The position numbers and the translations under genes are program-made. From NCBI GenBank assembly GCA_946902875.1, contig OX336336.1, positions 480,045 through 544,044 on the forward strand: a DNA stretch of 64,000 nucleotides, read 5' to 3'. This DNA is from Nematopogon swammerdamellus. Its lineage: Eukaryota; Arthropoda; Insecta; Lepidoptera; Adelidae. Shown here piece by piece: positions 11,901 through 23,900 of the stretch; the first letter of the stretch is position 1; each line of letters starts with the position of its first letter. Under the pieces are notes generated by a model. That model worked only from the letters and a program-made list of their open reading frames with translations, was not told the origin of the DNA and did no database searches.

Positions 11901-14900
11901 TTGAACTTTTTAGTTACTGGACCGATTGCTTTCAAAATCGATATCTGGGTGTCCGTGTGGGCTCTGAATACTAATCTGTAGTCAAAATTTAAAAAAAGTG
12001 GCCGCCATTTTGAACTTTTTAGTTACTGGACCGATTGCTTTCAAAATCGATATCTGGATGTCTGTGTGGGCTCTAAATACGAAGACGTTGTCAAAATTTA
12101 AAAAAAGTGGCCGCCATTTTGAACTTTTTAGTTACTGGACCGATTGCTTTCAAAATCGATATCATATTTTTTATGTTAACTACATATTGTTATTCAAAGC
12201 CCACACAGACATGTAGATATGGGTTTTGAAAGCAATCGGTCCAGTAACTAAAAAGTTCAAAATGGCGGCCACTTTTTTTAAATTTTGACAACGGATTCGT
12301 ATTCAGAGCCCACACAGACACCCAGATATCAATTTTGAAAGCAATCGGTCCAGTAACTAAAAAGTTCAAAATGGCGGCCACTTTTTTTAAATGTTTACTA
12401 CAGATTCGTATTCAGAGCCCACACATACACCCAGATATCGATTTTGAAAGCAATCGGTCCAGTAACTAAAAAGTTCGAAATGGCGGCCACTTTTTTTAAA
12501 TTTTGACAACGGATTCGTATTCAGAGCCCACACAGACACCCAGATATCGATTTTGAAAGCAATCGGTCCAGTAACTAAAAAGTTCGAAATGGCGGCCACT
12601 TTTTTTAAATTTTGACAACGGATTCGTATTCAGAGCCCACACAGACACCCAGATATCGATTTTGAAAGCAATCGGTCCAGTAACTAAAAAGTTCAAAATG
12701 GCGGCTACTTTTTTTAAATTTTGACTATAGATTCGTATCCAGAGTCCACACAGACGCCCATATATCGATTTTGAAAGAAATCGGTCCAGTAACTAAAAAG
12801 TTCAAAATGGCGGCCACTTTTTAAAATTTTTACTACAGATTCGTATTCAGAGCCCACACTGACACCCAGATATCGATTTTGAAAGCAATCGGTGCAGTAA
12901 CTAAAAAGTTGAAAATGGTGGCCACTTTTTTCAAATCGCGAAATTAAAACACCATGAATATTATTAAACCGGAAAAAAATATTGTCTTAAGGAAGTCTCC
13001 AATCTTTTACTCTGTTCCTCGAAATTTTGGTAAATAAGCCCTACTTATTCCTATCACTGATTATTAGTACAACTTTTCAAAAATATTAAAACAACAGTCT
13101 TGTTTAATTTTTCAATATTTTTTTTGGATTCAAACAATAATATTCGTTCAGTAAAAACTATTTGAAATAATATTACAAATAACAATTTCAAAATTCACAA
13201 ATATACCGCACCATCATTGTCCGTCAGACTGGCATTCGTAGTGATCCCGTCAAGTTGCCGTCAAGCAAGGCTTCCGATTGGTCGGACGGTCGGCTCTTAC
13301 TACCAGATACCCGAGCCAAGCCAGCGATAACAAACCTGTCGCTCGCCTTGCTCGCTCTGTCTCTCTCCATATCGCGGGGCGCGATATGGGTAACGGAGAT
13401 AGACAAGTCACGTCATAAAAGATTAAATTACGATTTCGATTTTCGTAGTAGTAGGGATTTTTGGCTAGCCGTGCTCCGATACAAACGCAGTAGCGTTGCG
13501 TCTCCCGTAGGTATTCTCCTTGATGCGCGCAGTGTCGAGCAGAGCTGCCTTCTGGATCTGGCTCTTGACCCAACCACTCAGCGAAAGCCTCTCAAGGTGT
13601 TCGTCGAGGCTATCAGCCCATGCGCCGATACGACTATGGGCACAACGATCGTCGAGTAGATGGGTCACATTTTGGTAACCTCGTGCTGCAGGTCCAGATA
13701 TTTAAGCATCTTCTCTGCTTTATTTATTACTAGCTTTTGCCCGCGACTTCGTCCGCGTGGATTTAAAAAAAAGAACACAATTCGAAATTGAAGTTTTTAT
13801 GTGACGTTGATAGGCTTCTGTTTTTCTTGTCTTTTATATTCTCTCTCTCCCGTCCATACTATACTTTATTTGATACTGCTGAGCCCTAAGGCTATTTAGC
13901 GTGATGGTATATAGCCTATATGTTATTCTGATGTATAAGCTATATTACTGTAAAGTCTCATCAAAATCTGTTCAATAGTTTTTGCGTGAAAGAGGAACAA
14001 AGATCCATACATCGATCCATCCTCACAAACTTTCGCTATTTATAATTTGAGTATTGATAGCTGTTATTGGTTGATGTGTGTGTGTGTGTGTTGCACAGCG
14101 GTGGACGTGTGGGCGTGCGGCGTGATGCTGCTGAGCGTGCTGTCGGGCCGCTACCCGTTCTTCCGCGCGAGCGACGACGCGGCCGCGCTCGCAGAGTTCG
14201 CCTCGCTGTTCGGCACCGCGGCCCTGCAGCGCGCCGCCGCCGCCCTCGGTACCTACCTACACACCACACCACACACACCTCTCCCTCTCCTCTCCTCTCC
14301 TTCCTAACTCGAACCTGCGAGCACAATCCTTTTTAACCGACTTCAAAAAAGGAGGAGGTTCTTGAGGAGCAGACTTGTTGATAACAGACTTGTTAAAAAC
14401 GTATAACATGTACAATTTGGTGACTTTCCCGACTCGAACTTGTGATGGTTCAGAATCGTCTATTGATGCCATAGCCTCGAACTTGTCTTCAAGATCGATC
14501 GCAGTGTCCGCACGTGTCACTGCAATCAGTGATCACGACGGCCAGCTCGCCTGTGTAAGGGAGAGCGCTCTGCAGCCCGGTCGTGAACCTCCTGCCTCTG
14601 TACAGCGGAGGCTTCGCACACCCGGCAGAGTGAGCCAGTATTGCGAAGCGATCAAATTATATGACTGGAGCAAAATAGTACATAACAGTAATTATTCTAT
14701 TGAAATTAAGTTTGAAAAGTTTATAAATGTATTAACCTATTATATAAATATGTATTTCCCCATGAAAATGTGAAAAAGGATAGGGGAAAAAAACGAATAC
14801 TGGATGAATGACGACATATTATCACTAAAGACAAAACTCTGTCACACATTTGAAATGAAAAAAGAATTCCCTGATAGCGACATTTGAAAATAAATGGTAG

Positions 14901-17900
14901 GGTAAAACCCCACTGACTTTCTCGCTTGTTTGGCGAACTGAACGTTTTTATGTTCGAAATTCAAAATGTACTGACAGGACAGTTCCGTTGAATTAGTTAG
15001 GTGCTCGCAACAAACATTTTGTATGCAACATTTAATAGAAAGAAACCTTCGTTTGTATGGCAGCCACCTTTTTTTGAGTTTTCCTGGGAAAACAGATAAC
15101 GGTATCTTTTTAGACTAGTAATAGGGTTTCTATGTGGCAAATATGATAAAAATCGTTAGAGCCATTTTTGAGAAAATCGACCTTATCGAAATCATTTGTA
15201 TGACAGCTACTCTTATTTTTTCGAATTAAAAAAAAACTAAAAAAAGGTACCTGTAGATAATCCTTTCAAACTACTAAATATGAATTTTAATAGAAATCGG
15301 TTGAGCGGTTGAGGCGCAACGTCGCTGGACACATTGCCATATACAAATTTTGTATGACAGCTACCCTTATTTTTTCGAATTAAAAAAAAGTAAAAAAAGG
15401 TACCCCTAGATAATCGTTTCAAACTACTAAATACGAATTTTGAACGAAATCGGTTGAGCGGTTGAGGCGCAAGGTCGCTGGACGGACACACACACACACA
15501 CACACCCTTGTTTGTTTTAAGTACCATGTTAGGACCCCCGTTTTACTCATTCAGACCGAGGACCTCCCAGTATCTGGCCTATGCGATGTCGTGGGATGAC
15601 CTCGACAAGACAGATTGGCGCCAAATTTATTTCTGCAAACGCTCAAGCACTTAGGGTTTCGATATCTCCTACTCTTTCTAACTTGAATTGTGACAAACAA
15701 TGCGAGGACACAATATACACTCGCAAACCTGTCTGGCGACGTCCATTCGAGAACTTTGTGTTAGGCTAAACGAGGACCTTCGCGACCTGTCCAGCGATGC
15801 CATTTCGAGGACCTAATTGCACACCAATTCCTGACATTTTGTATTATTCAACACAAGGTCCTCGACCTTGTGTTGAATTTTCTACTATCAAACAGGGGAC
15901 ATTTTATTCTGATTTCTTCTGTACAAAACGAGAACCGGGGGGAAGGGGAAGGGAAGAACGTCGCCGGGGCGGTTCGCTCCGCTCCGCGCCGCTGCCGCTT
16001 CCTAGATAACTAAGTAGGCAACTCCCAGCTTTTTCAAAAGAGTGCCTGCTTAGAATATAATTGAAACCATAATAAATGTATGCATTATTTCTTAGGGAAA
16101 GATCTTGAAAAAAGGTATCGTTTATTATTTCAATGTTGTAGAAAAAATGCTATAGGTAAAAGTTTTTTCATCGACCGCTGTTTAATGCGACCCCACCGTC
16201 TCCTTTCCACCTCCGCGCCACGCACACTGGGCAAGGATTGCATCCCTACACGGTGGACTTGCTGCGGATGCGTACCAATCGATTCTGCAGATCTTTCCTC
16301 TACAGAACCGGTAAATTCTGGTTGGAACACTCTCCCTGCCCATATATTTCCCCCCAAGCACAGTCTCGGGTCCTTCAAGAGGGGCGTGAATGGGCACCTG
16401 TCAGGCCGGCATGGCATTCGCAACCCTCGCATACGACCGAATGTCCATGGGCGTCGTTAGACACCTTATGGGTGGCTCAGCGACATATGTCGCGCTGTCA
16501 ATAAAAAAAACACCCACCGGGCGCGATCTGTATCCATCAACCAGAACGTTTTAGTTTGGCCGTGGTTCGGATTCCACGTTGATTCCACGTAAAAACTGTA
16601 GGTTTCCTTCCTTACTAGGCGGTAGGTAGGGTTTCTGCCGCCCGGCTTAGTGGCTGGCCTTCTGTCTCTGGTCTAAATTTAAATATGACAAGCGTCATAC
16701 AATGTAGAAAAGAATTATGAAAAAACCATCAATGGAAAAAACAATGAGACTTAGTTCAGACTCTTGCCCAAACCGCATCCATCTTTATTGAGTCCAAGGC
16801 CAAAACCGCATCAAAAACTTACTAAAATAGGAGGTTCTTCTCACCGGCGGCGCAACTACTTATGTTGTACAAATCGCAGATTAGGGCGATGATGGAATAC
16901 TGTAGCCACATTGGGAAGGCAGCCCCCAGTATCTGTTGTTGGCGTCCTTGGATTCAATACAGGGCCGAGCCGTCCGTCTGGTGGGCCTTAGTTACTTACT
17001 TTCTTCAAGATGGTTTAGCTTCTTCCTGAACGAAGCTCGGCCTTCGGCCTCGCCCTTAGTTACTTGCTTTCTTCGAGATGGTTTTTCAATTGTCAGAACG
17101 TAGCTCGGCCTTCGGCCTCGCCTTAGTTACTTACTTTCCTCAAGATGGTTTAGCTTCTTCCTGAACGCAGCTCGGTCTGCCGCCTCGCCCATAGTTACTT
17201 ACTTTCTTCGAGAAGGTTTATGGTCTTCCAGAATAGAGCTCGGCCTTCGGCCTCGCCCTTAATTACTTACTTTCTTCAAGAATATTTTTCTTCTTCCTGA
17301 ACTCAGCTCCGCCTTCCGCCTCGCCCTTAGTTACTTTCATCGAGAAAGAATATCGTTTACGTGAGCGCAGATCCGCCTTCGGGCCCGCCTTAAGTTACTT
17401 ACTTTCTTTTTTGAAATACGAATTACACGCGAGCGAAGCCGCGGGCAACAGATATATAAATTTTATTGCACCAATGACAGCGACATAACTTCGACTTTCA
17501 ATTATTTTTTTTTATTTATCAAACAGCTCACGTCGAGATGACAGTTCTCTGTTGTCAACATGACATTTACAATTGTTTTTTACCTTTACTTTGGATTACG
17601 TGATTTTTATTATATTTTTTAATTATTATGTTAATCCGGGATATTATACACTGTCACTATAAAAAGTTTCGTCAAATTCCGTTCAGTGGTTTTTGCGAGA
17701 TGCGCGTACAAATAGACATTTTTGCATTTACGATTTTATTATATGTATAGAAAGAATAGTTAAGTATAGACTATTGTGTTCAAGTTATAAAAAAGAACTG
17801 TCATTTTCGTTGTATCTACTTAATTTTAAATTTCGAATGAATATTTTATTGAAATTGTATTTGCTGCCAGTTCTCAAGATATAATTATGTACTTTGGACT

Positions 17901-20900
17901 ACGTGATTTTAAACGCGCAATAATGTTTATAATTTGTTTAATTTTTTTTTTATTTTTGATATTTTTTTTACGTATTATCCTAACCCGTCATATAAACTGC
18001 CACTATACAAAGTTTCGTCTAATTCCGTTCAGTGGTTTTTGCGTGATGCGCGTACAGACAAACAAACAAACAAAAATTTTAAAAACTGTTCTAACGTGTA
18101 CAGTATATCATTTTAAGCCTAGTTAAGGTTAGTTTTTTTCCGAATACATTCAATGTACAGACTTTCTTACCTTTACGATTTTATTAAATGTATAGATATA
18201 GTATACTTACCTATTTTGTTTGATTTACTTTCCTATTCTTGGTGTTACATATTTTTCTATAATTATTAAGTTAGATAAAACCGCTAATAGGTTTTTATAT
18301 TCACATTTATATTTCACTTACCTATTTTGTTTGATTTTCTTTTCTATTCTTGGTGTTACATATTTTTCTATAATTATTAAGTTAGATAAAACCGCTAATA
18401 GGTTTTTATATTCACATTTATATTTCACTTACCTATTTTGTTTGATTTTCTTTTCTATTCTTGGTGTTACATATTTTTCTATAATTATTAAGTTAGATAA
18501 AACCGCTAATAGGTTTTTATATTCACATTTATATTTCACTTACCTATTTTGTTTGATTTACTTTCCTATTCTTGGTGTTACATATTTTTCTATAATTATT
18601 AAGTTAGATAAAACCGCTAATAGGTTTTTATATTCACATTTATATTTCACTTACCTATTTTGTTTGATTTTCTTTTCTATTCTTGGTGTTACATATTTTT
18701 CTATAATTATTAAGTTAGATAAAACCGCTAATAGGTTTTTATATTCACATTTATATTTCACTTACCTATTTTGTTTGATTTTCTTTTCTATTCTTGGTGT
18801 TACATATTTTTCTATAATTATTAAGTTAGATAAAACCGCTAATAGGTTTTTATATTCACATTTATATTTCACTTACCTATTTTGTTTGATTTTCTTTTCT
18901 ATTCTTGGTGTTACATATTTTTCTATAATTATTAAGTTAGATAAAACCGCTAATAGGTTTTTATATTCACATTTATATTTCACTTACCTATTTTGTTTGA
19001 TTTTCTTTTCTATTCGTGGTGTTACATATTTTACTATAATTATTAAGTTAGATAAAACCGCTAATAGGTTTTTATATTCACTTTTTCACTTACCTATTTT
19101 GTTTGATTTACTTTCCTATTCTTGGTGTTATTTTCTATATTTATTAATTCGTTATTAAGTTAGATAAAACCGCTAATAAGTAGGTACCTAATAGTTTTTT
19201 TTATATTTCACTTACCTGCTTTATTTGATTTACTTTCCTATTCTTGGTGTTACATATTTCTATACTTATTAATTAATTATTAAGTAGATAAAATCGCTAA
19301 TAAGTACCTAATAGGATTTTATATTTCACTTACCTATTTGGTTTGATTTACTTTCCTATTCTTGGTGATACATATTTTTCTATAAATTTATGGCTTTGTT
19401 ATTGTTATTTTTGTTGTGATATGAGCATCATTTGTTTCGAGTACGAAACAATAATTTCTGAATAGTTTATTTTTTAGTTAGTTAACTAGTTTATTATCGG
19501 ATAGTGTTCCACTAGTGCTTATGTACAATTACATAATATTAAAATTACTTAATTAGTAAAGATTTATAATGCCACTCTCAAATAAAACAAAAAAATCAAA
19601 ACAAGTGGCGGAAACCGTCGCAATGAGTCGCCTGATAAAAAAAAAGAAAGGAGGGAAGCGCATCAAATTTACATATAGAATAAAAGAGGTACAGAATCAC
19701 AAACGCTTAGAGAAGAAAGATTAAATAAAACAAATGAGAGAGTAACTGCCCTGCGTAAACGAGAATCCTCTCAAAAGCGAGCGTCGAGACTCGAACATTT
19801 GAGAGTGCATTCTGCTGACGCGCGTGCACGTGAGGATTCCCAATCTAAAGAAAAGACACTCCGCACTAAGCGCGAGTACTTTTCGAAAATTAGAGACTCA
19901 CAATCGCCGCTTTCGAGAGAGCTCAGACTTGCCGCGAAAAGAGATTACGCCTCACAGGCCAGAGAATCGGAATCGCCGCAGTCACGGGAGCTCAGATTGA
20001 AAAATATGAGACATACCTCTAAGCAGGCTTACATTCGTCAGAGAGACTTATTTACTACTGATTCTCGTCAATTCCTTGATGCAATTTCGCAAGTAGCCGA
20101 TCAAGTCTGCCACGTATGCAAGCAGATGAAATTCAAAAACCAAACTAAACAAATGCGAAAGACGCAATGCCAGTTATTACCGGAGGACTGTCCAGAGAAT
20201 TTTGTGGTGTGCAATAGGTGTTATTCGAATCTAATTAAAAACAAGGTGCCCCCCACAGCCTACTGGAATAATATGAAAGTGGCCACAATTCCCGAGGAGC
20301 TAACAATTCTGAGTGAAATGGAGCTCCGATTGATATCGAGGATTAGACCATTTTTAAAAGTTGTCAAACTGGGCGGCCGTTTTGGCCAGAAAGGATTTAA
20401 GGGGCAGGCTATCTTATTTGCGCAACAGGTGGAAGAGTTGGCAGAGCAATTGCCATTGTCATTCGAGCAAAGCGGTCTTACCGTTGTGGTGGAAAAACTG
20501 GATAAGGTGAATTCAATCAAAGAGTATCGAGTTAACTAAAACAGCATTAGAAATGCTCTGAATTGGTTAAAAGTTAACAATCATTTATATGCAAACGTGA
20601 GTGTTAATTTCAGTAATTTGACCGACGAAACTAACAATAATATCGTGGAAATGCCTTCAATCGCCGATGACGAAAGAAGTACTGAGAATCATTACAAAGA
20701 AATATCGAATTCATCTTCAGCTCTTTTCATTCTCAGAGGTTCTTTCCATCAAGGCAGTGATATTTTCAGTTCGACAAGCAGAGGCAAGCAATGCACGGCC
20801 AACGCGACAGCAGCGATCGCATATTCTTCCCCAAATCCCTTGCAGGGCTGGAAACCCTCAGATATGGACCGCGTGTTGATGTTTGGTGACAAATATTACC

Positions 20901-23900
20901 AGATTTGCCTCGAAAATTTGGATATACAACCAGATTATCTAGCCACCGATGAGTTGTTGCCGTGTATTAAAATTGCTAACAATAGTTATGCACTGGATAT
21001 TGGAGTAGACACCGCAGTAGGCTTAGTGAATCCTACATCATCCATACTTAGTGGATATTACACCAGCATCAAGGCTGGACTGGAACATTTGTTTCAGTGC
21101 CCAGGTTTCACATCTTGCATTGTCACTTGCAATGACATTTCTGTGGCAGTAATATCACAAAGTGGTCAATTTTACTTGTGCGACTCACACTCTCGGGGTC
21201 CAAAAGGCGGCATCGCTCCTAGTGCCGGTCGAGCGATGGTGATGATTTTCCCAACACTGGATACATTATCCAAACATCTGCATATAGTTCTGGGAGTGGG
21301 ATCGAGAAGAGATATGCAATTTTCTCTCACAACCTTGAAGGCACAGTTGGTAGAGCAAGTCGGTGATGAGTCTGTTGAAGAGAGCCAACAAGAAGAAGCC
21401 GATCTGGACGAATCTGGTGACGGAATAATAAGTACAACTCTATTAATGCCAAATGACATTGCAGTACCTGATATTGCGGAGGTAATCTGTCAAAATATTC
21501 ACGACAACGACACCGCCTTACCCGTCCGTGAAATACAGCGCAAAACCGCACCGCCAGTCAGCGTTCTCGTAGAGCGGAGGGCTGAAGAGCTAGCCTGGGT
21601 CAAATTATTTCCGGATGGGGAAAATGGTCTGAACGAGGATAGACCTTTGAAAGTCACACCTTTAGATTACTTTCAAACACGTGTGATGGGAAGTGACCCA
21701 CGGTTTCAAACTACCGAATATATATTTTACGCGCTCTCAGTGGTAGAGCTTCTTAGAGCGAGACAAAATGTGTCGGTTTGCGGAAGATTGCGGCAAGATG
21801 GCGTCCAACCGTCTGATTTGTTCCAAAACATACATTTATGTATGAGGAACATTCGAGGCACTTCGTCATACTGGCACAGTGCATATAGCGATCTAATGGC
21901 AATGGTGATGCCATTAGATCGCTATATAACCTCGGTCCGCCACACTGGTACGTTACTCTGTCGTGCAATGACCTGAACTGGCCCGACATGCTACACGCTT
22001 TATTAGTAGCGGACGGTAAAACTACCGTTCGTGTGGAAGATCTAAGTTTTGAGGAAAAAGTTCGATTAGTGGAGTCGTATCCTATCACTTTATCTCGCCA
22101 ATTCATGTTCCGCTTGAACGCTCTGTTGAGAGTTTTGAAAACTCAATCCGCCGACCCCGTCTTAGGGCGTAATGTACAAGACTATTGGTGGCGGATTGAG
22201 TTTCAACTCAGAGGCAGTCCGCACGTTCACATGTTGATCTGGTGCAAAGATATGCCGGATTTGAATTCACCCGCAGGAATGGAGTTGATTGAAACCGTAG
22301 CTACTTGTCAGCTCCCGGCAGATGATGAATTGCGCGATTTAGTCTGTCGATTGCAAACCCACCGCCACACCGCTACATGCTACAAGCAAAATAGCTCCAA
22401 TACGTGTAGATTTGGATTTCCGAGACCGGTGTCGGATGCTACAAAAATACTCGATGACCAGCAAGCTACAAGAAACGGTGGTAGGTTTTACGAATTGAAG
22501 CGAAATGAAGCTGAAATGATGATCAATAATTATAACACGAGATTAATACTTCTGTGGCGTGCGAATATTGACATCCAACCCGTTGTGTCAGCGGTAGGTG
22601 TGGCAATGTACATTGCTAAGTACATAGCAAAATCTGAACCGGCGGAAATCCAGAGAGCAATAACAGAAGCACTGACTAGACTTAGAGCACGAGGAGGAAA
22701 CTTTCAGCAACAAGTATTCGCTGTACAAAGCGCTCTGCTCAGTCATCGTCAGGTCTCGGCGTCGTAATGTGCGTACAGGTTATGCCACCTAAAGCTGAGG
22801 CACAGCTCAAGAAAATGCGTGTTTGTTAACACCTGTATACCCCAAGAAAGGTACAGAATGCTGCGGTTCGACACTGACTGTCCGGAACCTTTTAAAAACA
22901 TTTTCGAGCGATACGAAAATCGGCCAAGAAATTTGGAAGACTTAAGTCTAGGAGAGTTCGCCGTAACGTATGAGCCCCTATCTTCCGCTTTCTTTCACGA
23001 CGATGATAACGGCGACGACGATGCGTACCAAACAGAGACAGACGAATCGGCTCCAACAATAACGCTGTTGAACAGGATGGGACGCATGAGAAAGCGCAGT
23101 AAATCTGCCGTGTTACGAACTCGATACTACACCGCCGTTTCTGATCCCCACGCGTATTATTACAGTCTGCTGGTAGCTCACTGTCCGTTTCGAGCTGAGG
23201 AAGAACTACTGGCGGGCTATGACGGCGCTAAGCAAGCATTTTTGGCTAAGCGCAATCTCTTACGCCCGCTACGGCGGGATTGTAGTATCGAGCTCATGAA
23301 CCGCTGGGAAGAAGAGATTCAAGATGCTCTTCGTCGCGTCACTGCGGAGAACGCTGCAGAAATATGCACAAATGCTGCAAATACTGACCTCGAGCAACCG
23401 AACATCCTGGATCCCGAAACACGCATACACTTGTACGCGGATGACGTTGATGACGACGTTACGGAACCCGTCGATCTAGTGATGACAGACGAAGACTTTC
23501 TGAGGGAAATTCGTCGTTTAAATATTGACCAAAAGCGGCTTTTTTCGCTAGTTAGCCAAAAACTTGGGAACAGTGATTGTGCCAACATCGTTCCACTTCG
23601 TTTGTTCATCACAGGTGGCGCAGGCAGCGGTAAAAGTTTTACTCTAAAACTTCTCGTCGAACAAATCCGAAGACTGTCTGCAGATCGGCATAGTGTAACG
23701 ATAGCGGCTCCGACCGGCGTCGCGGCTCGCCTTGTGGGTGGATGCACCTTACATTCGACATTTTCACTGCCCATTGAAAAAGGTCGCATACCAACTCTGC
23801 GGCCATTGTCCGGAGACAGACTGCAAAGGGAGAGAGTTAAATGGCGGAACATCAACTGGCTGATTATTGATGAAATATCGATGGTGCCTTATTACTCACT

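Noticed and set aside
12190..12696. Small proteins such as MAAILNFLVTGPIAFKIDIW
   Set aside because: They are one frame of the 109-bp satellite arms and recur wherever the monomer occurs (also 29080 and 11998).
18220..19158. 312-residue open frame as a repeat protein
   Set aside because: It is the translation of a 111-bp satellite whose period is a multiple of three; no start context or non-repeat domain.
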